DNA from: Boseongicola sp.
Lineage (GTDB): Bacteria; Pseudomonadota; Alphaproteobacteria; Rhodobacterales; Rhodobacteraceae
Length of the DNA: 64,000 nucleotides
Assembly (NCBI GenBank): GCA_014075275.1
Contig: CP046179.1
Location: 2,737,932-2,801,931 of the forward strand
Reading direction: 5' to 3'
Positions 8,176 through 18,197 of this stretch are shown here, piece by piece (the first letter of the stretch is position 1; each line of letters starts with the position of its first letter). The notes below the pieces were generated by a model that made no database searches, had not been told where the DNA came from, and saw only the letters and a list, made by a program, of their open reading frames with translations. A program made the position numbers and the translations under genes.

Positions 8176-9450
8176 ATGAATTCAGCAAAACCGATCTCAC
8201 TTTGGGACGTATCTGCGGAAGAGCAGGACTATGAGGCACCATTTGAAGATGGTGTTGAAGTTGACGTCGCAATTGTCGGGGGAGGGTTCACTGGACTTTC
8301 CACTGCACTTCATAGTGCTGACAAGGGCTTAAGCGCCTATGTGCTCGAAGCGAAACAGATTGGATATGGTGGATCTGGGCGCAATGTCGGGTTGGTAAAT
8401 GCGGCGGCATGGCTGCCTCCGAAGGATGTCGAGGACCACCTTGGTCAGGTTTATGGACCGCGCTTTGTCGAAACTTTTGGTAAGGCGCCTGAGTATGTCT
8501 TTTCGCTGATTGAGAAGTATCAGATTCGCTGCGAGGCGACTCGGACGGGCACGATTCATGCTGCGCACTCGCCATCGGGCTTCAAAGATTTGCAAGCGCG
8601 CCACGCACAGTGGCAGGCTTTGGGCGAGCCGGTTGATCTGTTGAGCCGCGAAGAAGCCGCGGAAAGAATTGGTTCAAAAGCGTTTTACGGCGGCCTGTTG
8701 GACAACCGGGCAGGCACGATCAACCCAATGGGGTATTGCCGAGGATTGGCGCGCGCTGCTGCCAGCGCCGGGGCCAAGATCGCGACTGGAGTGAAAGTCA
8801 CGAAACTGGTCAAGGACGGCGATCTTTGGAAGGTGGAAACCGACCGGGGTGTTGTGACCGCGAAGAACGTGGTGTTGGGCACCAATGCCTATACCGACGA
8901 TCTGTGGCCGGACCTGAAGCGCATCTTTACGATGATTCACTATTTTCAACTGGCGACAAAGCCACTTGCCGACGGCAATGAGCATATTCTGCCAGGGCGG
9001 CAGGGACTGTGGGATACGGGGCAGATCATGTTCTCGATCCGCCGGGACATGTTTGATCGCCTGGTCATCGGTTCGATGGGCAAGGTTGTCGGCGGTGTTG
9101 ATCGTGGTTTGTCGAACCGTTGGGCGCAAAAGCAGATGTCACGGATTTATCCGGAGCTTGGCAAAGTCGAGTTCGAGGAAGCCTGGCATGGACAGATTGC
9201 GATGACGCCCGACCATGTGCCGCGCATCTACAATCTGGACAAGGGTGTATATACGCCGATTGGATACAATGGGCGCGGGATCACAACCGGCACGATCTTC
9301 GGCAAAGCCATGGCGGATTTGCTGACTGGCACGTCGCCGGATAAATTACCGCTACCAATTACCGAACTTACGACGGTGCCATCGGCCCCGATCATGTCGC
9401 GGCTTTACGAGACCGCGTTTAAAGCAAACCAGCTTATGAAGAGCATCTGA
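8176..9450 (+). CDS. FAD-dependent oxidoreductase (DAO/gamma-glutamylputrescine oxidase-like)
   Basis: A 424-residue flavoprotein of the D-amino-acid oxidase (DAO) superfamily. The Rossmann dinucleotide motif VAIVGGGFTGLSTA is at residues 31-44, followed by GYGGSGRNVGLVN, typical of the OrdL/PuuB branch. Members oxidise secondary or primary amines to imines using FAD. It is the first gene of a plus-strand operon with hyuA, hyuB, an SDR, an acyl-CoA synthetase and a Rid protein. An imine product would be a natural substrate for the Rid deaminase encoded later in the operon. The amine substrate is unknown. Confidence 0.88.
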   Translation: MNSAKPISLWDVSAEEQDYEAPFEDGVEVDVAIVGGGFTGLSTALHSADKGLSAYVLEAKQIGYGGSGRNVGLVNAAAWLPPKDVEDHLGQVYGPRFVETFGKAPEYVFSLIEKYQIRCEATRTGTIHAAHSPSGFKDLQARHAQWQALGEPVDLLSREEAAERIGSKAFYGGLLDNRAGTINPMGYCRGLARAAASAGAKIATGVKVTKLVKDGDLWKVETDRGVVTAKNVVLGTNAYTDDLWPDLKRIFTMIHYFQLATKPLADGNEHILPGRQGLWDTGQIMFSIRRDMFDRLVIGSMGKVVGGVDRGLSNRWAQKQMSRIYPELGKVEFEEAWHGQIAMTPDHVPRIYNLDKGVYTPIGYNGRGITTGTIFGKAMADLLTGTSPDKLPLPITELTTVPSAPIMSRLYETAFKANQLMKSI

Positions 9451-9455
9451 CCCAA

Positions 9456-11534
9456 ATGACACCGCATTCAATCCGCGTGGGAGTAGACATTGGCGGCACG
9501 TTCACGGACGTGGCGTTGGAGCATCCCGGAGGGCTTTCGACGACGAAGGTTCTGACCAATTATCACCAGCCTGAGCAGGCCATACTGGACGGGATCGTCA
9601 TAGCGGCGGAGGCTGCCGGCGTTCCGCTTGGTAATATCGAGCAGGTGATCCACGGCACGACCCTGGTGACCAACGCTTTGATCGAGCGGCGCGGGGCGAA
9701 GACGGCGTTTATCACGACCGAAGGGTTCCGGGACGTGATCGAGATGCGGTCAGAGAACCGGTTCGAGCAGTATGACTTGAACCTTGCGTTGCCCAAGCCT
9801 TTGGTGCCGCGCGAAGCTCGCTTTACAGCGCATGAGCGCGTGGCGGCAGATGGCGAAGTGCTGTTGCCGCTGGAAGTTGCTGACGTTGACCGGTTGGTCC
9901 GCTCGGTGCTTGCGGGCGGCTTTGAAGCCGTTGCTGTTGGGCTGATGCATTCTTATGCCAATGATGCGCATGAGGTTGCGATTGGATCTGCGTTGCGGGC
10001 AGCTGCGCCGGAATTGTCGGTATCCCTGTCGTCGGTCATCTCGCCACAGATGCGGGAATTGCCACGATTTAACACTGTGATTGCAAACGCTTACGTCCAG
10101 CCGCAGGTGGCAGATTATCTGGGTCGGCTTGTGGCGCGGCTGCTTGAGGCGGGTGTGGATGCGCCTGTCTTCATGCTGCACTCGGGCGGTGGGTTGATCT
10201 CGGTTGAGACAGCCGCGGAACAGCCGGTGCGTTTGCTGGAGTCCGGTCCAGCGGGCGGAGCGATCTTTGCGGCGGATTATGCGCGGGCGCATGGTTTGGA
10301 CAAGGTGCTGTCCTTTGACATGGGTGGTACGACAGCGAAGATTTGCCTGATCGAGGACGGTGCGCCGAAGACGGCGAATACCTTCGAAGTTGCGCGGACA
10401 TATCGGTTCAAAAAGGGCTCCGGCATGACGGTTTCGACATCTGTAGTCGAGATGGTCGAGATCGGGGCCGGTGGTGGCTCTATCGCGTCGATTGACAGCA
10501 TGGGGCGTATTCAGGTCGGGCCACGTTCGGCGGCGTCTGAACCTGGCCCTGCGTGTTACCAGAAGGGTGGCGAAGAACCGACGGTTACTGATGCCAACCC
10601 GCTGTTGGGTCGTCTGGACCCTGACAACTTTGCAGGCGGTGCTATCCCATTGTCGAAAGCCTTGTCGGCCAAGGCCGTGGAGACAAAGCTGGTCGGGTTC
10701 AACCCCGAGGATGCGGCGTTCGGAATCACCGAAATGGTGGACGAGAACATGGCAAATGCTGCGCGCGTTCATACGGTCGAAAATGGCCGGGACATCGAGC
10801 ATTTCACCATGATCGCATTTGGTGGCGGTGCGCCTTTACATGCTTGTCGTCTATGCGAGAAACTTTCTATCGAAGCGCTTCTGATCCCTCCCGGGGCAGG
10901 CGTCGGCTCGGCCATTGGCTTTCTGAAAGCTCCCTTCAGTTATGAAGCTACGCGCGGACTTTTCCAGCGTTTGGCCGAGTTCGACCCTGAAGTTGTGAAT
11001 ACCGCCTTGGTGGAGTTGGAGGCCGAAGCACGGGCATTTGTGACGGCAGGTGCCGGTGACACGCCGACAACAACCAAGCTGACGGCGTTCATGCGCTATT
11101 CGGGTCAGGGTTGGGAAATTCCGGTGGTGCTGCCGTATCGTGCCCTTGTCGATGACGATAGGGCACTGATCCAAAACGCTTTTGAAGATGCATATCGCAC
11201 TTTCTTCGGGCGGATTATTGACGGGCTGGCGATGGAAATCACCAACTGGTCATTGATTGTGGCAACCGTTCTGCCAGATGCGACACCGGTTAATCGTTTG
11301 GGTGGCGCAAGCGCAGCAAAAGAAGAGCGCAAGCGGACATTCTTTGATGCGGCGTTGCGCAAGTTGGTTGAGGCGCGCGAAGTGGAGCGTGGCGAGATGT
11401 CAGCCGGAGCAATCGTCGAAGGGCCAGCGGTGATTGTCGAACGCGAGACATCGACCATTGTAACCTCTGCTTACAACGCCATCGGTCAAGCTGACGGCAG
11501 CCTGTTATTGATCCGGAAAGGGGGCGCGGCATGA
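9456..11534 (+). CDS. hyuA: hydantoinase/oxoprolinase subunit A
   Basis: A 692-residue HyuA-type subunit. The family covers N-methylhydantoinase A, 5-oxoprolinase and acetone-carboxylase beta subunits, which use ATP for amide hydrolysis or ketone carboxylation. The ASKHA-fold nucleotide motifs are visible: RVGVDIGGTFTDVAL (residues 7-21), HGTTLVTNALIER, FDMGGTTAKICL (about 288-299) and GAGGGSIA. The downstream hyuB overlaps it by 4 bp, so the two subunits are co-translated. The specific substrate cannot be assigned; the operon context (amine oxidase, Rid protein, propionyl-CoA synthetase) points to a cyclic amide or N-containing compound. Confidence 0.9.
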   Translation: MTPHSIRVGVDIGGTFTDVALEHPGGLSTTKVLTNYHQPEQAILDGIVIAAEAAGVPLGNIEQVIHGTTLVTNALIERRGAKTAFITTEGFRDVIEMRSENRFEQYDLNLALPKPLVPREARFTAHERVAADGEVLLPLEVADVDRLVRSVLAGGFEAVAVGLMHSYANDAHEVAIGSALRAAAPELSVSLSSVISPQMRELPRFNTVIANAYVQPQVADYLGRLVARLLEAGVDAPVFMLHSGGGLISVETAAEQPVRLLESGPAGGAIFAADYARAHGLDKVLSFDMGGTTAKICLIEDGAPKTANTFEVARTYRFKKGSGMTVSTSVVEMVEIGAGGGSIASIDSMGRIQVGPRSAASEPGPACYQKGGEEPTVTDANPLLGRLDPDNFAGGAIPLSKALSAKAVETKLVGFNPEDAAFGITEMVDENMANAARVHTVENGRDIEHFTMIAFGGGAPLHACRLCEKLSIEALLIPPGAGVGSAIGFLKAPFSYEATRGLFQRLAEFDPEVVNTALVELEAEARAFVTAGAGDTPTTTKLTAFMRYSGQGWEIPVVLPYRALVDDDRALIQNAFEDAYRTFFGRIIDGLAMEITNWSLIVATVLPDATPVNRLGGASAAKEERKRTFFDAALRKLVEAREVERGEMSAGAIVEGPAVIVERETSTIVTSAYNAIGQADGSLLLIRKGGAA

Positions 11535-13177
11535 GCCCGACCGCGATTGACTATCAAATCATGTGGAACCGCTTGATCGCGGTTGTGGAAGAACAAGCGA
11601 CGACCTTGATCCGCACGGCGTTTTCGACGTCGGTTCGAGAGGCCGGGGATTTGTCAGCCGGTCTGTTTGACCGGCGCGGTCGCATGATCGCACAAGCAGT
11701 GACCGGCACGCCGGGGCATGTGAACGCGATGGCCGAAAGTATCACGCATTTTGCCCGCGAAATTGGGGCACAGAATACCTTTGAGGGCGATGTTTTCATC
11801 ACCAACGATCCATGGCTTGGCACCGGGCACCTGCACGACATTACCGTTGTGACGCCTGTGTTCCGCAAGAGTTTGCATATTGGGTATTTTGCCTGCACGG
11901 CGCATGTCGTGGATATCGGTGGGCGCGGGTTTGGTCCTGATGGCAATGAAGTCTTTGAAGAAGGGCTGCTGATCCCAATCACCAAGTTTGCAGAACGCGG
12001 ACAGGTCCAGGACCTTTTGATCCAGATGATCCGGGCCAATGTGCGGACACCCGATCAGACTGTTGGTGACATGTATTCGCTGGCTGCATATAACGAGGCC
12101 GGGGATCGTCGCTTGCAGGCGATGATGGACGAATTTGATATCGACGAATTGGAAGGTTTGTCCGAGTTTGTGATCGAATCCTCGCGCAAGGCTACACGCG
12201 AAGCAATCGCGAAGGTGCCAAGCGGATCATACCACCACACGATGACAGTCGATGGCTACGATGATCCGGTGCATATGGAAGTGACGCTGACAATTGACGG
12301 CGACCGGCTGGTTGCGGATTTCGACGGCACATCGGGGATGAGCAAGTTTGGGGTCAACTGCCCCGAGGTCTATACGCGCGCCTATGCCTGCTATGGTCTG
12401 AAATGCGCAATTGCGGCAGATGTTCCCAATAACACCGGTTCGCTGGAGCCGTTCGAAATTACGGCGCCGGAAGGATGCATTTTGGCGGCAAGGCGGCCAG
12501 CGCCGGTATCTGTGCGCCATGTCATGGGGCATCTGGTTCCGGATGTTGTGTTGGGTGCCTTGCACAAGGCAATGCCGGGAACGGTTCCCGCGGAAGGCGC
12601 AAGTGCGCTTTGGAACATTCAGATATCTGCGCGGCCTTCGGACCCATCCAGCAATATGCCAAGCCGTGAGATATTAATGTTCAATTCAGGCGGAATGGGT
12701 GCGCGTCCTGCCGTGGACGGATTGTCGGCGACGGCATTCCCTTCGGGTGTTTCGACCATGTTGGTTGAAGCAACCGAGCACGTTGGGCCGATTACAGTCT
12801 GGCGCAAGGATTTGCGCGAGGGCTCTGGCGGTGCGGGAGAACTGCGCGGCGGTCTGGGTCAGACCATCGAGATTGAAGCGCGCGACGGCTATGACTTTTT
12901 CTTCAACGCCATGTTTGATCGGGTCGAAAACCCGGCACGCGGTCGCGATGGCGGCGGAATCGGCGGCGCTGGAAAAGTAGAACTGGCGGACGGCACAAAG
13001 CTTAAAAGCAAAGGTCGCCAGATCGTTAAGAATGGTCAACGGCTGAGATTGAGTTTGCCGGGTGGCGGCGGGTATGGTGACGCGCAGTCGCGCGACCGCG
13101 ACCTTGTGCGCCGCGACATTGCGGCTGGATATATCACAGAAGAACAAGCCCGGACCGATTATGGTCTGGAAGATTAA
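11531..13177 (+). CDS. hyuB: hydantoinase B/oxoprolinase subunit B
   Basis: A 548-residue HyuB-type subunit, partner of the preceding HyuA. Family features include the N-terminal [23 protein letters not shown] stretch, [20 protein letters not shown] near residue 95, and the glycine-rich C-terminus [14 protein letters not shown]. The ATG overlaps the hyuA stop codon by 4 bp. Together they would form an ATP-dependent amidohydrolase or carboxylase in the cytoplasm. A second, clearly different hyuAB pair is found at 55183-58946. Confidence 0.9.
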   Translation: MSPTAIDYQIMWNRLIAVVEEQATTLIRTAFSTSVREAGDLSAGLFDRRGRMIAQAVTGTPGHVNAMAESITHFAREIGAQNTFEGDVFITNDPWLGTGHLHDITVVTPVFRKSLHIGYFACTAHVVDIGGRGFGPDGNEVFEEGLLIPITKFAERGQVQDLLIQMIRANVRTPDQTVGDMYSLAAYNEAGDRRLQAMMDEFDIDELEGLSEFVIESSRKATREAIAKVPSGSYHHTMTVDGYDDPVHMEVTLTIDGDRLVADFDGTSGMSKFGVNCPEVYTRAYACYGLKCAIAADVPNNTGSLEPFEITAPEGCILAARRPAPVSVRHVMGHLVPDVVLGALHKAMPGTVPAEGASALWNIQISARPSDPSSNMPSREILMFNSGGMGARPAVDGLSATAFPSGVSTMLVEATEHVGPITVWRKDLREGSGGAGELRGGLGQTIEIEARDGYDFFFNAMFDRVENPARGRDGGGIGGAGKVELADGTKLKSKGRQIVKNGQRLRLSLPGGGGYGDAQSRDRDLVRRDIAAGYITEEQARTDYGLED

Positions 13178-13191
13178 GGGGAAAATTGAAG

Positions 13192-13935
13192 ATGTCCGAT
13201 AAACCAATTGCATTGGTCACGGGGGCTGCGCAGGGGATTGGCTATGCTTGCGCTGAGGCGCTGGCAGAGGATGGTTACTTTGTCGTTTTGACCGATATTC
13301 AAGAGTCGGTTTCCGAGGCCGCCGCCAAGTTGGGTGGTGTCGGGATGATTTGCGACATGGGTGATGTAGATCAGATCCTGGCGACTTTTGACAAGATCGA
13401 GGCGGATCATGGGCCGGTTTCGGCGCTGGTGAACAATGCCGGTGTCGCGATGCCGGGTAACTTTATGGAATATTCACTGGAGAACTTCGAAAAAGTCATC
13501 GACGTGAATCTGCGCGGTGTCTTTGTGGCGCTTCAGCGGGCTGCCAGGACGATGTTGGATAAGGGCATTGCCGGTGCGATCGTGAATATGTCGTCGATCA
13601 ACGCACAGGTCGCCATTCCGGCTATCCCGGCCTATTGCGCGTCCAAGGGTGGGGTCATGCAATTGACCAAGGCGGCTGCGCTGGCTTTGGCGGCGGACAA
13701 TATCCGCGTGAATGCGGTTGGTCCCGGCTCTATCGACACAGAGATGATGGCGGGCGTGAATGCGAACCCGGATGCAATGAAAATGGTTATGTCACGCACA
13801 CCGATGCAGCGCGTGGGTGTTGCCCGCGAGATTGCGGATGTGGTTGCATTTCTGTGCTCGAAGAAGTCCAGTTACGTCACGGGCGAAACCATCTATGTGG
13901 ATGGTGGCCGACTTGGAATGAACTACACGTGTTGA
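13192..13935 (+). CDS. SDR family oxidoreductase
   Basis: A 247-residue classical short-chain dehydrogenase. The cofactor motif [15 protein letters not shown] starts at residue 10, NNAG near residue 82, and the catalytic Ser and YCASK lie near residue 140-155. The C-terminal [17 protein letters not shown] is typical of the FabG-like group. The ATG at 13192 is preferred to the TTG at 13186 because AGGGGAAA lies about 10 bp upstream of the ATG. It is separated from hyuB by 14 bp and from prpE by 4 bp, so it belongs to the operon and probably oxidises a hydroxyacyl intermediate. The substrate is unknown. Confidence 0.9.
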   Translation: MSDKPIALVTGAAQGIGYACAEALAEDGYFVVLTDIQESVSEAAAKLGGVGMICDMGDVDQILATFDKIEADHGPVSALVNNAGVAMPGNFMEYSLENFEKVIDVNLRGVFVALQRAARTMLDKGIAGAIVNMSSINAQVAIPAIPAYCASKGGVMQLTKAAALALAADNIRVNAVGPGSIDTEMMAGVNANPDAMKMVMSRTPMQRVGVAREIADVVAFLCSKKSSYVTGETIYVDGGRLGMNYTC

Positions 13936-13939
13936 GATC

Positions 13940-15856
13940 ATGAGCAGCTATCACGAGACATACGCAAACTGGCAATCAGATCCCGAGGGATTTTGGGCCG
14001 AGGCCGCCAACGGGATCGACTGGGATGTACCGCCGACGCGGGCCTTTAACCCCGACGCAGGGGTTTATGGCCGTTGGTACGACGGAGCCATGGGAAACAC
14101 CTGTTACAACTGTGTTGACCGGCATGTGGCTGATGGTCGAGGCGACCAGCAGGCGCTGGTTTACGACAGCCCGGTCACAGACACCGTTCGTTCTTACACG
14201 TTTGCGGAGATGCAGGATGAAGTTGCTGCATTAGCAACCGTGCTGCGAAATATGGGTGTCGAGAAAAGCGACCGGGTCATCATCTATATGCCGATGGTTC
14301 CGGAAGCTGTTTTTGCCATGCTGGCATGCGCCCGTTTGGGTGCAGTTCATTCCGTCGTCTTCGGTGGGTTTGCAGCTCTTGAATTGGCCACCCGCATTGA
14401 TGACGCTTCGCCAAAGGCCATCATCTCGGCCTCGTGCGGAATCGAGCCGGGCAGGGTGATCGGCTACAAAGGGCTTTTGGACGAAGCTATTGAAATTTCG
14501 TCAGAAAAACCGGAAGGCTGCGTGATCTTGCAGCGCGATGTTCAGCCTTGCGAACTGATTTCCGGGCGCGATGTCGACTATGCCGACGCGGTTGGTGCTG
14601 CGAAAGCCAAAGGCGACTTTGCCGAATGCGTGAGCGTGGCGGCGACTGACCCGCTTTATATTCTTTATACGTCCGGAACGACCGGGCAGCCCAAGGGTGT
14701 CGTGCGCGATACCGGCGGGCACATGGTCGCGCTGAAGTGGAGCATGGAATTCCACTATGGATTGAAACCGGGCGATGTTTTCTGGGCTGCGTCCGATGTG
14801 GGTTGGGTCGTTGGCCATTCTTACATCTGCTACGGCCCGCTTTTGCATGGCTGCACGACAGTGATGTATGAGGGCAAGCCAGTGGGCACACCAGACGCTG
14901 GTGCGTTCTGGCGCGTTATTCAGGACCACAAAGTCACGGCATTGTTCACGGCGCCGACGGCTTTCCGGGCGATCAAGAAGGAAGACCCTTCGGGTGCATT
15001 GATCGGGGATTATGACCTGAGCAATTTTGTGACTTTGTTTCTAGCCGGCGAACGTTCGGACCCAGCGACGATTGAGTGGGCCGAGACTAAGTTGAAGCGC
15101 CCTGTAATCGATCATTGGTGGCAAACTGAAACTGGCTGGGCGATGTCAGGCAATGCTGTCGGATTAGGCACGTTGCCAGTTAAATACGGCTCGCCGGGTG
15201 TGCCGATGCCGGGATATGATATTCAGGTTTTAGATGACGGTGGAAATCCGGTCGAGCCAGGCACGTTGGGCAATATCGTTGTGAAGCTACCGTTGCCACC
15301 TTCGGGAACGCCGACACTTTGGAATGCGGAAGCGCGTTTCAAATCTGCTTATCTGGAAGAGTTTCCGGGATACTACGCGACTTCGGACGCCGGGATCATT
15401 GATGAGGACGGCTATGTCTTCATCATGGCGCGCACGGACGACATCATAAATGTGGCCGGGCACCGTTTGTCGACCGGGGGCATGGAAGAAGTCATTGCCA
15501 GCCATCCAGATATCGCAGAATGCGCTGTCGTTGGTCGGGCTGATGATATGAAAGGGCAGCTGCCGCTTGGGTTCTATGTCACCAATGATGGGGCAGGGCG
15601 CGATGCGTCGGAACTTGAACGTGAGTTGGTTCAGCTTGTGCGCCAGAAGATCGGCGCAGTTGCGGCTTTCAAGACAGCTGTCGAGGTCAAGCGGTTGCCT
15701 AAGACCCGTTCGGGCAAGGTTCTGCGTGGTACCATGCAAAAGATTGCTGATGCTCAAGACTTTAAGATGCCCGCTGCTATAGACGATCCTGCAATTCTGG
15801 ATGAGATCGAGGCTTCACTCTCGGCGCGTCAACTGATTGCGGAAAAGAGCACATGA
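13940..15856 (+). CDS. prpE: propionyl-CoA synthetase-like acyl-CoA ligase
   Basis: A 638-residue AMP-forming acyl-CoA synthetase of the acetyl/propionyl-CoA group. The P-loop motif [18 protein letters not shown] lies near residue 240, and the C-terminal catalytic lysine is in [13 protein letters not shown] near residue 592. The [15 protein letters not shown] and WWQTETGWA segments are typical of PrpE rather than Acs. It activates a short-chain acid with ATP and CoA. Placed after hyuAB and the SDR, it may activate the carboxylic acid left after ring opening and deamination, and propionate itself is only one possibility. Confidence 0.88.
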   Translation: MSSYHETYANWQSDPEGFWAEAANGIDWDVPPTRAFNPDAGVYGRWYDGAMGNTCYNCVDRHVADGRGDQQALVYDSPVTDTVRSYTFAEMQDEVAALATVLRNMGVEKSDRVIIYMPMVPEAVFAMLACARLGAVHSVVFGGFAALELATRIDDASPKAIISASCGIEPGRVIGYKGLLDEAIEISSEKPEGCVILQRDVQPCELISGRDVDYADAVGAAKAKGDFAECVSVAATDPLYILYTSGTTGQPKGVVRDTGGHMVALKWSMEFHYGLKPGDVFWAASDVGWVVGHSYICYGPLLHGCTTVMYEGKPVGTPDAGAFWRVIQDHKVTALFTAPTAFRAIKKEDPSGALIGDYDLSNFVTLFLAGERSDPATIEWAETKLKRPVIDHWWQTETGWAMSGNAVGLGTLPVKYGSPGVPMPGYDIQVLDDGGNPVEPGTLGNIVVKLPLPPSGTPTLWNAEARFKSAYLEEFPGYYATSDAGIIDEDGYVFIMARTDDIINVAGHRLSTGGMEEVIASHPDIAECAVVGRADDMKGQLPLGFYVTNDGAGRDASELERELVQLVRQKIGAVAAFKTAVEVKRLPKTRSGKVLRGTMQKIADAQDFKMPAAIDDPAILDEIEASLSARQLIAEKST

Positions 15857-16197
15857 TTGAACGTCTGCAAACAAGTAAACGCATGTCGAAAATCGTTCGG
15901 CACAATGGCGTTGCCTACATTTGCGGGCAAGTTGGAGCTGGCGATACTGTTGCGGAGCAGACCCGAGATTGCCTGTCACGGATTGATGCGCTTCTGGAAG
16001 AAGCCGGGTCAGGCCGTAAGCACATTCTGCAAGCCATTGTTTGGCTGGCGGACATGGCAGATTTTGCCGAGATGAATGAAGTTTGGGACGCTTGGGTGCC
16101 GGAAGGCCACGCACCCGCGCGCGCCTGTGGAGAAGCGCGGCTTGCCCGCGATGTACTCCGCGTAGAAATCATAATAACCGCGGCCGTCAACCAATAG
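15853..16197 (+). CDS. RidA/YjgF family protein
   Basis: A 114-residue Rid protein. RidA-type enzymes hydrolyse reactive enamines and imines to keto acids and ammonia in the cytoplasm. The substrate-binding arginine region is visible as [20 protein letters not shown], and the N-terminal [10 protein letters not shown] matches the family. It overlaps prpE by 4 bp. Because the operon begins with an imine-forming flavin oxidase, this Rid protein probably clears or processes that imine. It is a diverged member, so archetypal RidA activity should not be assumed. Confidence 0.87.
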   Translation: MIERLQTSKRMSKIVRHNGVAYICGQVGAGDTVAEQTRDCLSRIDALLEEAGSGRKHILQAIVWLADMADFAEMNEVWDAWVPEGHAPARACGEARLARDVLRVEIIITAAVNQ

Positions 16198-16206
16198 GAG
16201 ATGCCA

Positions 16207-16944
16207 ATGACACCTGCAGTCGAGATGAAGAGCGTCAATAAATACTACGGCTCGTTTCATGCTTTGAAAGATGTGAATTTAACTGTCGGCAAAGGCGAGA
16301 AAGTTGTTGTCTGCGGACCCTCTGGGTCAGGCAAATCGACGATGATCCGCACGATCAACCAGTTGGAGGAGCATCAGGCTGGTAGTATCTTGATCCACGG
16401 TGATGAGATTGCTGCTGATGCGCCTAACATTGACGAGTTGCGCCGCGAAGTGGGAATGGTGTTTCAGCACTTTAACCTGTTTCCGCATCTGACCATTCTG
16501 GAAAACTGCACGTTGGCCCCGATGCTGGCGCGCAAGATCAGCCAAAAGGAAGCGGAAGAGACCGCTATGGGCTATCTTGAGAAAGTGCAGATTGCGAACC
16601 AGGCCGAGAAGTTCCCTGGTCAGCTATCAGGTGGTCAGCAGCAGCGTGTGGCCATTGCGCGCGCACTATGCATGAAGCCGGACATCTTGTTGTTTGACGA
16701 GCCGACATCGGCGCTGGACCCTGAAATGATAGGCGAAGTTCTGGACGTTATGGTGACGCTGGCTGAAGAAGGCATGACCATGGTTTGCGTGACTCACGAG
16801 ATGGGCTTTGCCCGTAGAGTTGCAGATCGGGTTATCTTTATGGACGCAGGCGAAATTATCGAGGAAGACGAGCCAGAGGCGTTCTTCCTGAATCCGAAGA
16901 CTGAGCGTGCGAAAGTCTTCCTGGAGCAGGTTCTGAGCCACTAA
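16207..16944 (+). CDS. amino acid ABC transporter ATP-binding protein
   Basis: A 245-residue ABC ATPase of the polar amino acid (GlnQ/AapP/HisP) group. Walker A is [12 protein letters not shown], the signature is [15 protein letters not shown], and Walker B is [15 protein letters not shown]. The length and the [12 protein letters not shown]-terminus are typical. The ATG at 16207 is preferred to the one at 16201, because GGAG at 16197-16200 is spaced 6 bp from 16207. No permease or binding protein gene is nearby, so it is an orphan subunit that must work with components encoded elsewhere. It is the last gene of the operon and is followed by a terminator. Confidence 0.9.
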   Translation: MTPAVEMKSVNKYYGSFHALKDVNLTVGKGEKVVVCGPSGSGKSTMIRTINQLEEHQAGSILIHGDEIAADAPNIDELRREVGMVFQHFNLFPHLTILENCTLAPMLARKISQKEAEETAMGYLEKVQIANQAEKFPGQLSGGQQQRVAIARALCMKPDILLFDEPTSALDPEMIGEVLDVMVTLAEEGMTMVCVTHEMGFARRVADRVIFMDAGEIIEEDEPEAFFLNPKTERAKVFLEQVLSH

Positions 16945-16967
16945 CGGCTAACCGGTTGATGAAATTG

Positions 16968-17002
16968 AAGGCCCGTGCTGGTGACAGCGCGGGCCTTTCT
17001 TG
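16968..17002 (+). terminator. rho-independent terminator of the hyuAB/prpE operon
   Basis: An 8-bp stem, AAGGCCCG (16968-16975) pairing with CGGGCCTT (16990-16997), has a 14-nt loop and is followed by TCTTGTT. It lies 23 bp after the ABC ATPase stop. It can also serve the convergent Tad genes that end at 17017, although the T-run is better on the plus strand. Confidence 0.75.
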
Positions 17003-17016
17003 TTGGGCATAGAGTA

Positions 17017-17649
17017 CTAGAGGCCCAGTCCGCTGTCGGTGCCGTCGTTGTGGCCGGTTCCCCCACCATCGCCGACGCCGACGAATCCAAGCTGTTCTGT
17101 AAAGCGCGGGGGTGTGATCACCATATTGTAGACCTCTCGCTGGGTGAGGCCGATATCTAGGATGGGATCGAAAGTGGCCCAGGTTTCGACGACGATTGCA
17201 GTATCGGCGTCTGCCAAGATTGGCACCTGGGGTGTTACAAAATCGTCGACTGTAAGTTGATCATGATCAATGCGACCGGCCACGCCGCGCGACCAAACCA
17301 AGATATGTTTATTGCTGGTTGCATCAAATCTGATGACGGTGACACGCATGGAAACCGGTTGGTTTGAGCGTGTGAGCCATCCGAATACTGAGTTCATCCC
17401 ATTTAGATAGGTCATGTCGACAAGATCTGTTTCGCGAGACAGAAGATCGCCAACGGTATAGGCCGCTTTGAGATTGATGTTGTTTTCGCGCAAGCCCTCG
17501 AAAAACACGTACATGCCAATATAAGCCCAAATGAGCAGCGGGAACATCAGGACGGCTTCAACCGAGAAGCTGCCTGCTTCGGAGGTTCGTAATGCTCTGA
17601 CCTTATTCAGTATTATTCCGGGAATGTTTTCGAAGATCTTCATCGACAT
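17017..17649 (-). CDS. TadE/TadG-type pilus protein
   Basis: A 210-residue protein with an N-terminal SEAGSFSVEAVLMFPLLIWAY segment, the TadE-like pseudopilin signature: a short basic leader, a Gly-Ser and Glu before a single transmembrane helix at about residues 28-50. The rest would face the periplasm. TadE/F/G proteins are minor pseudopilins of the tight-adherence (Flp pilus) machinery. It is third in a run of three such genes. The C-terminus is glycine-rich and carries no known domain. The tadA/B/C and rcp genes are not in the window, so this is a detached minor-pilin locus. Confidence 0.82.
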   Translation of the reverse strand: MSMKIFENIPGIILNKVRALRTSEAGSFSVEAVLMFPLLIWAYIGMYVFFEGLRENNINLKAAYTVGDLLSRETDLVDMTYLNGMNSVFGWLTRSNQPVSMRVTVIRFDATSNKHILVWSRGVAGRIDHDQLTVDDFVTPQVPILADADTAIVVETWATFDPILDIGLTQREVYNMVITPPRFTEQLGFVGVGDGGGTGHNDGTDSGLGL

Positions 17650-17652
17650 GTC

Positions 17653-18186
17653 CTATTTCGGCTCGTTGACGAAGGCCGACGACGCAACAACCAGATAGCC
17701 GCCAGAGGCGTCTTTCGGCATTGATTTCCCGATCCCAACTGTCGAGAAGAACGGGTCCAGAACCGCGCAGACACGAACCAACATCAATTCGTTTTCCTGT
17801 CCATTCACGAAGTTGACGACCGGTTGAATCGTTTCATTGCGCTTGATGCAATCGACGCTGTTGGACAGTGTCGTCCAGCCGGTTTGGTTCACTTTGTTGA
17901 GTTCGATTTTGACAACGTTCTGGCAATCGGTGATGCCAAGTGAAAGGTCGCAGATGCGGCGCAGAACATCGTCGTAAGCGACCAGTGTACCGTTGTTCAG
18001 GCGAATTTCACGCACTGCGATATCGGTTGCACGTTCGAGCATGACGGCCCGAATATTCATCATGCCGACTTCGAATGCGGAGACGAATGTCGTGAAGAAT
18101 ATCGGGAAAATAATCACGAACTCAACGGACGCAGCACCGCTTTGATCCTGTCGTAGGAAACGTTGAATATGCGATTTGATCGACAT
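17653..18186 (-). CDS. TadE family pilus protein
   Basis: A 177-residue protein with QSGAASVEFVIIFPIFFTTFV at about residues 15-35, the TadE-like motif (Gly, then Glu before a hydrophobic helix). One transmembrane segment and a periplasmic remainder with four cysteines (ICDLSLGITDC, SVDCIK, VRVCAV) that could form disulfides. It lies 3 bp upstream of the previous TadE-like gene and 11 bp downstream of the vWA protein, so the three are co-transcribed. The role is a minor pseudopilin in Flp pilus assembly by family inference. Confidence 0.87.
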   Translation of the reverse strand: MSIKSHIQRFLRQDQSGAASVEFVIIFPIFFTTFVSAFEVGMMNIRAVMLERATDIAVREIRLNNGTLVAYDDVLRRICDLSLGITDCQNVVKIELNKVNQTGWTTLSNSVDCIKRNETIQPVVNFVNGQENELMLVRVCAVLDPFFSTVGIGKSMPKDASGGYLVVASSAFVNEPK

Positions 18187-18197
18187 GCTGGTGCCTT

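Noticed and set aside
9750-10802. 350-codon open frame antisense to hyuA
   Set aside because: Arginine- and histidine-rich shadow of a clear HyuA gene; no ribosome site or conserved motif.
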